Below are positions 1 to 8,520 of a stretch of DNA of 64,000 nt, piece by piece (within the stretch, counting starts at the first letter, position 1; each line of letters opens with the position of its first letter). Location of the stretch: assembly GCF_001264245.1 (NCBI RefSeq), contig NZ_CP011339.1:4030001-4094000 (forward strand), in the 5' to 3' direction. This DNA comes from Microcystis panniformis FACHB-1757. Its GTDB lineage: Bacteria > Cyanobacteriota > Cyanobacteriia > Cyanobacteriales > Microcystaceae. The translations under genes and the position numbers were made by a program. The notes under the pieces were generated by a model, which saw only the letters and a list, made by a program, of their open reading frames with translations, was not told where the DNA came from and searched no databases.

Positions 1-156
1 CAATCGGCTAATGTTTGTAAAAGGTTTCCGGTTGAACCGAAATTTTCTGGTATTGCGGGACATTTTGAAGGAAAAGACTATAATAGTCGTTCCGAACAGT
101 TGAAATACGCAATTCGTGTCTTGACTCGTCAAACTATGCCTTGGCTATATCTGTAA
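1..156 (+). CDS. C-terminal end of an unidentified protein (partial)
   Basis: Frame 1 is open from the window edge to a TAA at 154-156 and gives 51 residues ending in MPWLYL. The 5' part lies outside the window. I do not recognise the family: there is no clear motif, only a basic, aromatic-rich tail. It could be a real gene end or a chance open frame; its codon use looks ordinary for the region. Confidence 0.35.
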   Translation, partial: QSANVCKRFPVEPKFSGIAGHFEGKDYNSRSEQLKYAIRVLTRQTMPWLYL

Positions 157-427
157 AGGGTCGTGCTTAGTGGTGTATCAAAGTCAGTGGAGCCTCAACC
201 ACGGAAAAGGTAGCGTTTGACCCCGTTGTGAAGCAGTGAAATTTTTGTGGCAATAAGGCAGTAAAAGCTGTAAAATAAGCGCACAGGATGCTGGATTTTC
301 AGAATTTTATCTTTTCGCTTCCCGTACCCTGTGAACTAGGAAAGCCTTACTTTGCAAAGGTTTTACACCAATTGTGGATGCAAAATTCCCTTGCGCATTT
401 CACTACATGGAAAAAACTACCAAAAGC
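157..427. other. Intergenic stretch, no gene seen
   Basis: No convincing coding frame or RNA gene is visible between the partial gene and the peroxiredoxin. The sequence is of mixed composition with short T-rich runs. The promoter of the peroxiredoxin gene presumably lies here, but I cannot place it. Confidence 0.4.
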
Positions 428-453
428 TGATAACTGATAACTGATAACTGATT
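428..453. repeat. Short tandem heptamer repeat (STRR type)
   Basis: Three to four head-to-tail copies of a TGATAAC heptamer sit immediately before the start of the peroxiredoxin gene. The same heptamer or its complement recurs near 36711, 39250, 44665 and 50871, so this belongs to a dispersed short tandem repeat family typical of cyanobacteria. Confidence 0.75.
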
Positions 454-996
454 ATGTCTCGTCGTCAACTGTTGAGTTTTTTAATTGCAGTAATTCTGGC
501 ATTTTTTGCCTTTATTCCCGATGCTAACGCCTTAGGAGGCCCCCAACCCCCTTTAAATCAACCGGCACCCGATTTTACCCTACCGACTAACACGGGAGAA
601 GGAAATATTTCCCTATCGGACTATCGGGGTAAGTGGGTAGTTTTGTATTTTTATCCCAAGGATTTTACCCCTGGCTGTACCCTAGAAGCGCGGCGTTTTC
701 AGCAGGATTTGCCGAAATATATGGCTAAAAATACGCAGATTTTAGGGGTAAGTGCCGATGATGTCGATTCTCATGCGGAATTTTGTGACTCGGAGGGTTT
801 AAAATTTCCTTTGCTGGCAGATACTACCGGAGATGTTAGTAAAGCTTATGGTTCTTGGATGGGTTATGTTTCCCTGCGTCATACCTATCTTATCGATCCC
901 GATGGGATTTTAAAAGAGATTTATTTAGGGGTAAATCCTGCCATTCACAGTGCCGAAGTTTTAGCACGTTTAGAGGAATTACAGGCGATTTCATAA
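454..996 (+). CDS. Exported peroxiredoxin, BCP/PrxQ family
   Basis: The 180-residue protein should reduce hydroperoxides with thioredoxin-type electron donors. Residues 1-26 form a signal peptide (basic SRRQLL start, hydrophobic core, ANA before the likely cleavage), so it probably acts in the lumen or periplasm. The peroxiredoxin fold follows, with the peroxidatic Cys in DFTPGCTLEARRF. Classical PrxQ has a resolving Cys five residues later; here that position is Arg, and another Cys in AEFCDSEGLKF might serve instead or the enzyme may work as a 1-Cys type. The ATG start is supported by the signal peptide beginning directly there. It is a single gene with no operon partner. Confidence 0.9.
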   Translation: MSRRQLLSFLIAVILAFFAFIPDANALGGPQPPLNQPAPDFTLPTNTGEGNISLSDYRGKWVVLYFYPKDFTPGCTLEARRFQQDLPKYMAKNTQILGVSADDVDSHAEFCDSEGLKFPLLADTTGDVSKAYGSWMGYVSLRHTYLIDPDGILKEIYLGVNPAIHSAEVLARLEELQAIS

Positions 997-1067
997 AAAA
1001 AATCCCGACCACGATTTTTTCATCGGTGGGGGATACACAGTAATAACCTTAACCGAGATAATCAGTA

Positions 1068-1232
1068 CTAATTGCAATTATCGTCCTTATCACCCTTACA
1101 GTCACGGTTTTGTAAACTTAGCGGCCAAGAGGAATGGTCAAAATGGTTATCTTGACTATTAACCGCTAAAGTGTGAGGAATTGAACCTAACAGCAAGGAG
1201 GCCACAACAAACAAGGTTAACGAGATTTTCAT
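1068..1232 (-). CDS. Small secreted peptide with two cysteines
   Basis: A 54-residue frame on the minus strand starts at ATG 1232 behind a good ribosome binding site (AAGGGAG, about six bases upstream). Residues 1-23 are a clear signal peptide (MKISLTLFVVASLLLG, then PHTLA before cleavage). The mature part is about 31 residues, rich in Asp, Asn and Ser, and ends in RDCKGDKDDNCN, where two Cys enclose an acidic loop. The exact signal peptide plus ribosome site argue for a real gene. I do not recognise a family. It could be an exported metal-binding or structural peptide; function is unknown. Confidence 0.65.
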   Translation of the reverse strand: MKISLTLFVVASLLLGSIPHTLAVNSQDNHFDHSSWPLSLQNRDCKGDKDDNCN

Positions 1233-1376
1233 GGTTTTACTCCCTTAGACACCATCAGGTAATTGACCTATTTTTACCATAGAGCGTTTTCTCTCGGATG
1301 TCAGTCCCATTGCCAAGAGGGAAAAAGGGGTTAACATGGAAAAAAAGGGAATATAAGTAGAATAAAGTAGAACGGG

Positions 1377-2717
1377 ATGAAACCACAGGGATGGGACGAG
1401 TTTCTCAAACATCTAGCTAGAGAATACGGTGTTCAAGGCAAATTAAAGGAAATTTTTTTGGTTCGTTTTGCCTACGAAAATTGGCGCAAACCGGATGAGG
1501 AAATTTGGGAAATGGCCGAGGCTGCCAGCCATGAAACCTATAAAAAACAGATGACTAAAATCTATAGCTATTTCTCGGCAGATAAAGATAATGGCTGTCC
1601 CGAACTCGAATTAGGTAGTAAAGGGCCGGGTAAGTTCCAAATCCTCCGAGAATGGTTCAAAGATATCAAATATCCTGAATGGAAAAATCACCCCACCCCG
1701 ATACTAGCAGAAAAATCAGTTATAGATACTTATATTAGCCGCCCTCCCGTCGAAAGCGACTGTTATCAAGAAATTAATCGTCCAGGGTCACTTATTCGCA
1801 TTAAATCCCCCGAAAAGACTGGTAAAACTTCTCTCCTGAAACATCTGCTCGCTCAGGCAGATAGTTGGGGACATAGCACAGTTTATATTAATTGTCAAGT
1901 GGCAGAAAAGGCGATGTTTGCCAGTTTAGACCGATTTTGTCGTTGGTTTTCGGCAAATGTCAGCCGAGAATTGGGTTTAAAGCCTCAATTAGATGAATAT
2001 TGGGACGAGGAACTATTTGGCAGTTTAATCAGTTGTCAAACCTATTTTCAGTCCTATCTTTTGGAACAGATTAACGGGCCTGTTTTTTTGGCCCTAGATA
2101 ATTTAGACAGAATTTTCGAGTATCCCGACATCGCTAGGGATTTTCTGCCGCTTTTGCGCTGTTGGCACGAAGAAGCTAATAATTTAGAAATCTGGCAGAA
2201 TTTGCGGTTAGCGATTGCTAATTCCACGGAAATCTATATTCAATTGGACGCTAATCAATCTCCCTTTAATGTCGGCCGTGCGATTAAATTACCCGGTTTT
2301 AGCCTCGAACAACTGGAAAACTTGGCTAGTAGCTACGGATTGCCTAAAAATGAAGATAATCAGCGTTTTATCCAGGATTTAATCGCTCTAGTTGCTGGTC
2401 ATCCCTATCTTAGCCGTTTGGCCCTGGAAGCGCGGGTGCGCGGGGAAAAAAATATTCTCCCTAATGCTGCTACCCAAGGGGGAATTTATGCGGCACACCT
2501 GCGTCATCACTGGGATAGTCTGCAAAAACAGCCGGAATTATTGACAGGGATGGGGGAAGTGGTTAATTCTTCCGATAAGGGAGCGCGATTAGAACCGATT
2601 ACTGCCTATAAACTGGAAAGTATGGGTTTAATTCAGTTAAAAGGCGATCTAGCCCAGCCTAGCTGTCAATTATATCAGCTTTACTTCCGAGAGGAACAAA
2701 CCGGCAGCGATCTCTAG
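1377..2717 (+). CDS. AAA-like domain NTPase (cyanobacterial AAA_35 type)
   Basis: The 446-residue protein has an N-terminal helical region (about 1-70) like the effector-associated HTH segment found before many cyanobacterial signalling NTPases. An NTPase domain starts near residue 120. The P-loop reads SPEKTGKTSLLK, so the GKT core is kept while the first Gly of the loop is lost. A Walker B-like strand reads FLALDNLD near residue 240. Proteins of this family often carry WD40 or other sensor domains; this one does not. It is preceded by its own intergenic region and followed by MITEs. Role in signalling or conflict is inferred from the family only. Confidence 0.75.
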   Translation: MKPQGWDEFLKHLAREYGVQGKLKEIFLVRFAYENWRKPDEEIWEMAEAASHETYKKQMTKIYSYFSADKDNGCPELELGSKGPGKFQILREWFKDIKYPEWKNHPTPILAEKSVIDTYISRPPVESDCYQEINRPGSLIRIKSPEKTGKTSLLKHLLAQADSWGHSTVYINCQVAEKAMFASLDRFCRWFSANVSRELGLKPQLDEYWDEELFGSLISCQTYFQSYLLEQINGPVFLALDNLDRIFEYPDIARDFLPLLRCWHEEANNLEIWQNLRLAIANSTEIYIQLDANQSPFNVGRAIKLPGFSLEQLENLASSYGLPKNEDNQRFIQDLIALVAGHPYLSRLALEARVRGEKNILPNAATQGGIYAAHLRHHWDSLQKQPELLTGMGEVVNSSDKGARLEPITAYKLESMGLIQLKGDLAQPSCQLYQLYFREEQTGSDL

Positions 2718-2726
2718 TAGATAATT

Positions 2727-2818
2727 ATACTAAATCCGTTGAGTACAGGCCAGTTATGAGGAGAGGCACTCATGCAAAGGGGAATAAATAATCAGTTTTT
2801 AATAACCGGATTTAGTAT
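2727..2818. repeat. MITE family B, copy 1
   Basis: This 92-bp element is bounded by the inverted repeats ATACTAAATCCG and CGGATTTAGTAT. It shares its ends and the internal GAATAAATAATCAGTTTTTA block with the copy at 8342-8459. It has no coding capacity. Confidence 0.75.
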
Positions 2819-3152
2819 CACATTTGCAGAAATATCGACAATCAGCAATTATTAGTGACTCTTAAATTATTACAAATATATCAGCAGCTGCGTGTAAGCA
2901 TCCCACCGAAAAGCTCATGCGCTCCGGGGTTCGGGTAGGGTTGATTCATGAATCAACCCTACGATGAATCAACCCTACGATGAATCAACCCTACGATGAA
3001 TCAACCCTACGATGAATCAACCCTAGGGGTTTGGGGGGTAGAACTCCCCAAGAGTCGGGATTGAGTAATAAAATCGGAAGTAACGATCAATTTTGGCAGA
3101 TAGTTTGCCTTTAAAAATCCCAACTTAGTAGATTTACAAAAATGAGATGCAC
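2819..3152. repeat. MITE family A, copy 1 (left end lost)
   Basis: The segment is about 80-90% alike by eye to the element at 56431-56722, including the blocks CATTTGCAGAAATA, GTGTAAGCATCCCACCG and TTTACAAAAATGAGATGCAC. The right terminal repeat is intact; the left one is replaced where family B copy 1 abuts it. The centre carries an expanded 16-bp tandem repeat. Confidence 0.8.
2946..3025. repeat. 16-bp tandem repeat inside MITE A copy 1
   Basis: Five head-to-tail copies of the unit GATGAATCAACCCTAC follow an inverted arm just before them, so the first unit can fold as a hairpin. The sister MITE at 56431 has only two units, so the array expanded after the copies separated. Confidence 0.85.
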
Positions 3153-3916
3153 CCGCTCAAAGATTGTTCAACTTGCTAAAGATTGGAGTTCGGAAGTGCC
3201 ATAAACTCTAACGATTTTATCTTGGCAGGCCGTGGCGATATAATTACCGTCGGGACTAAAACAAACGGAATAGATTTTTTGGGGATGGGGAATAGAAATA
3301 ATGGCTTTTCCTGCTTTTAAATCCCATAATTTTAATCTTTTATCATCACTACCACTGGCTAATAGTTGATTATTAGGACTAACACTAACTGAATTGATAT
3401 GATCACTATGTTCGCTGAGAGTTTTTACCTCTGTACCTCTTTTAATATCCCAGATTTTAATAGTTTTGTCTTTGCTGCCACTGGCTAAAAATTTGTTATT
3501 ACTGCCGAAATCTACCGATAAAATACCTCCAAACCAATCGGAATGACCTTTTAAGGTAATACTGCTTTTTTCTGCCAGATTCCAGATAATTACCGTTTTG
3601 TCATTTTCGCCGCTACCACTGGCTAAAAATTGACCATTTTGACTAAATTTAACTGTTAGGACTTTATCGCTATGACCTTGTAAAGTAGAAAGAATTTCTC
3701 CAGTTTTTACTGACCATATTTTCACCGTTTTATCTTCACTACCACTAGCAATAATTTCCCCATCGGGATGAACAGCTACTGCTGTAACTTTATCTTGGTG
3801 TCCCGTTAAGGTAGAGATTAATTCTTTAGTTTCCAGTGACCAAATTCTTACAGTTTGATCATCTCCTCCACTAACCAAAAATCCTTGACAGGGACTAAAA
3901 GCAACAGAGTTGATTC

Positions 3917-5191
3917 CTGAGAGGGGGACAAGCGAGCTAGAAGGTAGATAGGGCAAGCGATATCGCTCTTTGTCCTTTGATGTAATCCTTCAACCGATAG
4001 CGGCTAATTTGCATTAACTCTTCTATATTTTTTTGGAACATTTGATGTAGCTGGAGCCAATGATAGAGATGTTGACCCACATAAAAACTACTGTGTCTGC
4101 GTTGACCTTTATATCTTTTTTCAGGTCTTGTGACATATTTTTGGATTCCCATATCCTTAATTTTTTTACCTTGCAGTGTGGCACTTGTATAGGCGATAGC
4201 TATAACAATTATCAGCTTTGATAAGTATTGCGGTGCTAATTGAGAACCTTCTAAGCTATAGCCTCCCGACTTAAAATCTCGGAACATCTCCTCAATATCA
4301 AATCTTTTTTGATAGGCAATTATTGCCGTCTCTAAATCCCCAAAATTTGTCAGAATATACCAAGGTTCTTTTGTTTGAAAACCCCGATAGGTTTTTTTCC
4401 ACTTACCAGCTAAGTTAAACTGTCCAAATCCCTGCTCTTTTGTAATATTGACATCATTCAAAAATAGTTGAGTTCCTGGACTTAAACCTAACTCTCTCAT
4501 TTCTTGATAAATTCCTTCTTTTGTCTTGACATTTGTACTTTTTTTTTGTCTTAAACAAAAGTATAAACTCTGCTCCCAAAGCCACTTTCCAAGACTGACT
4601 GAGCAAAATTCTCTATCTCCTAACACCACGATTTTATGACCTGATAGCACCTTCAATATTTTCCCCAATACTCGCTGCTGTTCTTCGAGATTACTACTTC
4701 CTTTTTTATCCAATATCTCCCAATAGATTGGGATGGCTCTCTTGTCATAAATTAGACTCACCATCAAGATATTAATTGCTCCCCAACTCGTTCGGTCTAT
4801 GGCAATATATACTAATCCTTTTATTGTGAATCTCTCCTGCTGTTTTAACATCTCTTTTAAGCAGAGAAACCAGATTTTTTCAATATTCAGAATTTCCAGC
4901 TTTAAAAATCTTTTTAGTTTTTTTCTCCGACTCTCAAACAGGATTGGTATTGGTAAGGCTTCAGCTAATATCTCTAACTTTGCTTGCTTCAATATTTGCA
5001 AGGTTCCAACTACCATTAACAACAGTAGATATCTGGCTCGCCCCAGTTCATTTTCTAACACTTTCTGGTATAGTTCACTTATCATTTTCGTTATTTAGGT
5101 CATATATGGTAAATATGACTTATCTTTTTTTGGAGTCTGTGTCTGTATTCCATGCTACATAAGCTTTTCAGCTGGCTTGTCCCCCTGTCAG
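3917..5191. mobile_element. IS4-family insertion sequence, complete
   Basis: The element is 1275 bp with 17-bp terminal inverted repeats (CTGAGAGGGGGACAAGC and CTGACAGGGGGACAAGC, one mismatch). It is flanked by a perfect 9-bp target duplication AGTTGATTC at 3908-3916 and 5192-5200. It holds one transposase gene on the minus strand and lies inside the WD40 gene. Intact ends, duplication and gene suggest a recent insertion. Confidence 0.95.
3937..5085 (-). CDS. IS4-family DDE transposase
   Basis: The 382-residue protein catalyses cut-and-paste transposition of its element. Catalytic residues visible are Asp in AIDRTSWG, Asp in VLGDREF and Glu in the YREK signature (YQKRFDIEEMFRDFK, spacing Y-2-R-3-E-6-K), which defines the IS4 group. 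Length is normal for the family and no frameshift is seen. The gene fills almost the whole element and ends 20 bp from one inverted repeat. The 9-bp duplication fits the family. Confidence 0.95.
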   Translation of the reverse strand: MISELYQKVLENELGRARYLLLLMVVGTLQILKQAKLEILAEALPIPILFESRRKKLKRFLKLEILNIEKIWFLCLKEMLKQQERFTIKGLVYIAIDRTSWGAINILMVSLIYDKRAIPIYWEILDKKGSSNLEEQQRVLGKILKVLSGHKIVVLGDREFCSVSLGKWLWEQSLYFCLRQKKSTNVKTKEGIYQEMRELGLSPGTQLFLNDVNITKEQGFGQFNLAGKWKKTYRGFQTKEPWYILTNFGDLETAIIAYQKRFDIEEMFRDFKSGGYSLEGSQLAPQYLSKLIIVIAIAYTSATLQGKKIKDMGIQKYVTRPEKRYKGQRRHSSFYVGQHLYHWLQLHQMFQKNIEELMQISRYRLKDYIKGQRAISLALSTF

Positions 5192-5390
5192 AGTTGATTC
5201 CCTTATCCCACCAACCGGCTTTTTCATGTCCTTGTAAACTAAATTTTTGATTCTTTTGCCAATCCCAAACAATAACAGTTAACTCGTTATCTCCACTAGC
5301 TAAAAATTGACCATCTTGGGAAAAAGTTAGACATTTAACCTCACCTTCATGGCCTTCTAAAGATTTAAAAGATACTAAGGGATTAAACAT

Positions 5391-5841
5391 AGTAAAGACA
5401 TTAGTTAATCAAGATTTTTCGGCATTACCCGATGTTAGTGGTTCTGTAGGGGACTACTTCATCCCTGAGATAACTTTTTCCGCTCACCACAAGTACGGAG
5501 AAGCTATTGTTCCCTGATTATAACTAATTACAGTGTTTCTCGTCAAGGAGATGCAGCTAATCTAAGGATAGCCTATTAAAATAGGTCTTAGCTTATAAGT
5601 ACCCGTTGACAATCATAGTAATAGGGTAGGTGAGGGGACAATAATCGAAAAAATTGCCCGATAAATTAAGTATTCCCTGTAACCTAGCCCAAAAAAGCTG
5701 CTATTTAGGGACGTTATAGGGTAAGATTAACTATTAGGGTGGAGTTTATTGCCGATTTTAATCTTGTCCTAAGCGAGCAAAATTGACAATTGAATCTGTA
5801 ATTTTAAAAATATCTATCCCGTCAATCTTATCTAACCGCAA
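5391..5841. other. Intergenic region between WD40 pseudogene and glycosyltransferase
   Basis: These 450 bp lie between two divergent genes and must hold both promoters. A short plus-strand open frame ends near 5518 but has no convincing start and overlaps the WD40 gene, so I do not call it. No repeat of the local families is seen here. Confidence 0.4.
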
Positions 5842-6972
5842 ATGCTTAAAATTTTAGTTGATGGTACACCGATAAGACAGAATCCTAGTGGAATTGGATT
5901 ATATGCTTATCACCTGATTGCCGAATTAGCTAAATTACAAAACCAAGAAAACTTTTCCCTGTCCCTCTGTTTTCAACCATCGGTAAAAAACTGGCTGCGG
6001 GGTAATCTTTCTATTCCTGAAAAACTACAATCCTATCCAGAGGTTAAATGTTTACCAATTCCCGTCAGTCTTAGCAATATCTTAACCCGATTTCCTAATC
6101 CTCTAATTCCCTATCTAGAAAACTTTCTTGATTCTCCCGATATTCTCCACGGATTGGATCATGTGGTGTATCCTTGTCGTCAGAGTCGCAAAGTTATGAC
6201 TATTCATGATGTTACTTTTATTAAATATCCTGAGTTTGTCACGGGGATTGTCAAAACCTACACCCAACGGATTAAACAATCTCTACAATGGACAGATTTA
6301 GTTATTGCTAACTCCGCAAGTACCAAACGAGATATTATCGAATATTTAGATGTGAACCCAGAGAAAATTTTTGTTACTCCCCTCGCAAGTCGTTATTCTT
6401 CTCTCCCCAATCCTCCCTCATCCCGAACTATCACTAAACCCTATTTACTCTTTGTTAGTACCCTAGAACCACGAAAAAATATTATTAATCTCATCACCGC
6501 TTTTAACTATCTCAAGGACAGGTATAAATTAGACCATAATCTGATTCTGATTGGCAAAAAAGGATGGAAGTATCAACCAATTTTCGATAAAATATCTCAG
6601 TCTCCCTTCCGAGATAGTATCCAACATCTTGATTATCTTGCTGATGACTTAGTTGCGGATTATTATCAAAAAGCTGATGTTTTTGTCTATCCTTCCTTTT
6701 ATGAAGGTTTTGGATTACCAGTTTTAGAAGCGATGACTTTAGGTTGTCCTGTGGTAACTGCTAATACTGCATCCTTACCCGAAGTCACCGGAGACTCGGC
6801 AATATTAATTAATCCCGATAATCCCCTAGAAATTGCCGCAGCAATCTATCAGGTGATTAGTGATACCTCTCTCCGTCAAGAATTAATCACTAAAGGAAAA
6901 AAACAAGCAGTAAAATTCTCTTGGCAAAAAACCGCACAAGCTACCATAAAAGCTTATCGTTCTCTTTTATAA
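5842..6972 (+). CDS. Glycosyltransferase family 4
   Basis: The 376-residue GT-B enzyme should transfer a sugar from a nucleotide-sugar donor, probably to an extracellular polysaccharide or lipid-linked chain. The N-terminal Rossmann half begins MLKILVDGTPIRQNPSGIG. The C-terminal donor domain has FVSTLEPRKNI and the E-x7-E signature EGFGLPVLE near residue 288, followed by GCPVVTANTASLPEV. No membrane segment is seen. A second GT4 gene follows at 7229 with a MITE array between, so both may belong to one polysaccharide locus. Substrate is unknown. Confidence 0.9.
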   Translation: MLKILVDGTPIRQNPSGIGLYAYHLIAELAKLQNQENFSLSLCFQPSVKNWLRGNLSIPEKLQSYPEVKCLPIPVSLSNILTRFPNPLIPYLENFLDSPDILHGLDHVVYPCRQSRKVMTIHDVTFIKYPEFVTGIVKTYTQRIKQSLQWTDLVIANSASTKRDIIEYLDVNPEKIFVTPLASRYSSLPNPPSSRTITKPYLLFVSTLEPRKNIINLITAFNYLKDRYKLDHNLILIGKKGWKYQPIFDKISQSPFRDSIQHLDYLADDLVADYYQKADVFVYPSFYEGFGLPVLEAMTLGCPVVTANTASLPEVTGDSAILINPDNPLEIAAAIYQVISDTSLRQELITKGKKQAVKFSWQKTAQATIKAYRSLL

Positions 6973-6976
6973 TAAG

Positions 6977-7214
6977 TAAGTAGTTATAATTAAATTGAAG
7001 ATGGATCCCCCCTTAATCCCCCCTTGATAAGGGGGGTGCTGATACCCCCTTAATCCCCCCTTGATAAGGGGGTGCTGATACCCCCTTAATCCCCCCTTGA
7101 TAAGGGGGGTGCAGATACCCCCTTAATCCCCCCTTGATAAGGGGGGTGCAGATACCCCCTTAATCCCCCCTTGATAAGGGGGGTGTCTGACAACTTTTAA
7201 CACCTACCTACTTA
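6977..7214. repeat. MITE family C copy 1 with expanded interior
   Basis: The ends are TAAGTAGTTATAATTAAATT and a TTTTAACACCTACCTACTTA-type arm, imperfect inverted repeats shared by all family C copies. The interior is a tandem array of five palindromic units of about 36 bp, each with the core CCCCCCTTGATAAGGGGGG. It lies between the two GT4 genes and would form strong hairpins in RNA. Confidence 0.85.
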
Positions 7215-7228
7215 ACTAGCTAATATCT

Positions 7229-8299
7229 ATGAATAGGAATCATCAATTATTAATCAATCTCGCTTTTCTCGGTACTAAATATACTGGATTGACTACCTAT
7301 ACTAAAAATACAATTCCCCAATTAGCTAACTTAAATCCTACCCTAATCACTTCTAATAGTTACCCAGATTTTAACACCTATCCTGTGTCGGCAAACCTCA
7401 CCCAAGAGCAGGGAACCAAAGGCAATATTAGGCGCTTAATTTGGACAGAAACCCAACTCTATCAAACCTATCAACAATTGAAGTCTTCCCTGCTATTTAC
7501 CCCCATTCCCGAAGCACCTATTTATGAAAATTGTCGCTATATTGTCACAGTTCATGATTTAATTCCCCTGCGATTTCCAAAATTTTCTCCCCTAACTTTT
7601 TATAATAAATACTATTTACCCCAAGTCCTGAAAAAAGCCACACATATTATCGCTGTTTCCCAAGCAACTGCCGCCGATATTAATAAGTTTTTTAACATAC
7701 CTATTGACAAAATAACCGTGATTCTTTCTGGATATGATTCTGATAATTTTCGTCCTCTAAATCTGGCGACTCGTCCCTATTTTCTCTATCTTGGTCGTTA
7801 TGATCCTCATAAAAATCTCGGTCGTTTAATTACTGCTTTTTCCCAAATCTATCCCGAATATCAATTATTAATTGTCGGTCAATTTGACCCCCGTTTTACC
7901 CCGGCTCTACAGCAACAGGTAGAAGCATTATCAATCTCTCAACGAGTGCAATTTTTAAACTATGTTTCCTATGAAGAATTGCCGCAACTTTTAAACCAAG
8001 CAACTGCTTTAGTTTATCCCTCCCTTTGGGAAGGTTTCGGATTACCTGTACTAGAAGCGATCGCCTGTGGAACTCCTGTGATTACTTCTAATCTTTCCTC
8101 TCTCCCAGAAGTCACAGGAGAGGCGGCAATTTTAATTAATCCCTATAGTATCGATGAGATGAGAGAGGCAATGCAGCAAATCGCTACTGATGAACAATTA
8201 CGCGTAAAATTAAAATTCTTGAGTCGCCAACGCGCCGAGCTTTTTAGTTGGGAAAAAACTGGTCAAGAAACCGCCACAATTCTGCAAAGTTTTCTCTAA
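7229..8299 (+). CDS. Glycosyltransferase family 4
   Basis: This 356-residue GT-B enzyme is a paralogue of the gene at 5842. It has VHDLIPLRFP in the acceptor half, LYLGRYDPHKNLGRLI at the domain boundary and the E-x7-E signature EGFGLPVLE near residue 268, then GTPVITSNLSSLPEV. It lacks membrane segments. Its promoter region and ribosome site lie directly after the MITE array, so the MITE may affect expression. It ends facing the methyltransferase gene. Acceptor and donor cannot be told from sequence. Confidence 0.9.
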   Translation: MNRNHQLLINLAFLGTKYTGLTTYTKNTIPQLANLNPTLITSNSYPDFNTYPVSANLTQEQGTKGNIRRLIWTETQLYQTYQQLKSSLLFTPIPEAPIYENCRYIVTVHDLIPLRFPKFSPLTFYNKYYLPQVLKKATHIIAVSQATAADINKFFNIPIDKITVILSGYDSDNFRPLNLATRPYFLYLGRYDPHKNLGRLITAFSQIYPEYQLLIVGQFDPRFTPALQQQVEALSISQRVQFLNYVSYEELPQLLNQATALVYPSLWEGFGLPVLEAIACGTPVITSNLSSLPEVTGEAAILINPYSIDEMREAMQQIATDEQLRVKLKFLSRQRAELFSWEKTGQETATILQSFL

Positions 8300-8341
8300 A
8301 AATGGTGACAAAAAAACTTATCAATCATTGTCAGATGAGTT

Positions 8342-8459
8342 ATACTAAATCCGTTGAGTAACGCACAGAAAACGGGTTTCTCGGAGAAACCCGTTTTCTA
8401 CTCATGCAAAAGGCAACAGGGGGAATAAATAATCAGTTTTTAATAACCAGATTTAGCAT
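8342..8459. repeat. MITE family B, copy 2, with hairpin
   Basis: The ends are ATACTAAATCCG and an imperfect AGATTTAGCAT. The left half includes a perfect 15-bp stem with a 3-base loop at 8367-8399 that is missing in copy 1 (2727-2818). It lies between convergent genes. Confidence 0.75.
8367..8399. terminator. Strong hairpin between convergent genes
   Basis: AGAAAACGGGTTTCT pairs perfectly with AGAAACCCGTTTTCT over a CGG loop. It lies between the stop of the plus-strand GT4 gene and the stop of the minus-strand methyltransferase gene, so it may terminate transcription from both sides. The T content in the arms is modest. Confidence 0.5.
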
Positions 8460-8468
8460 CAACTCATA

Positions 8469-8494
8469 GTAGATGGATTCATGAATCCATCTAC
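8469..8494. repeat. 26-bp perfect palindrome
   Basis: GTAGATGGATTC is followed directly by AT and its exact reverse complement, giving a perfect 26-bp palindrome 27 bp from the end of the methyltransferase gene. It may be a remnant of a small mobile repeat or act as a 3' hairpin. Confidence 0.7.
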
Positions 8495-8520
8495 CTGGGG
8501 GGGAGATTCAGTGTTACTTC

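Larger units (their letters stand above)
3168..5390 (-). pseudogene. WD40-repeat protein gene, interrupted by an IS4-family element
   Basis: The N-terminal part runs from ATG 5390 to 5192 and the rest from 3916 to 3168. Both halves are WD40 repeats: HEGEVKCLTFSQDG in the first, and six or so GHxxxVxxVxFSP...DKTxKIW units in the second. A 9-bp duplication flanks the IS. Cutting out the IS with one duplication rejoins the frame exactly (WWDKGINSVAFSP), giving 312 residues, one beta-propeller of about seven blades. The protein would be a protein-interaction scaffold with no enzymatic domain. As it stands the gene is broken, although the 3' fragment keeps a long open frame that reads out of the IS. 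Confidence 0.9.

Noticed and set aside
2946..3025. Possible CRISPR or iteron array
   Set aside because: The units are only 16 bp with no variable spacers and lie inside a MITE; no replication gene is near.
5398..5518. Short plus-strand frame ending GEAIVP
   Set aside because: No start codon or ribosome site, overlaps the WD40 gene and shows no recognised motif.
6977..7214. CRISPR-like array of regular repeats
   Set aside because: The spacers are identical to each other, the units are palindromic MITE cores and no cas gene is present.
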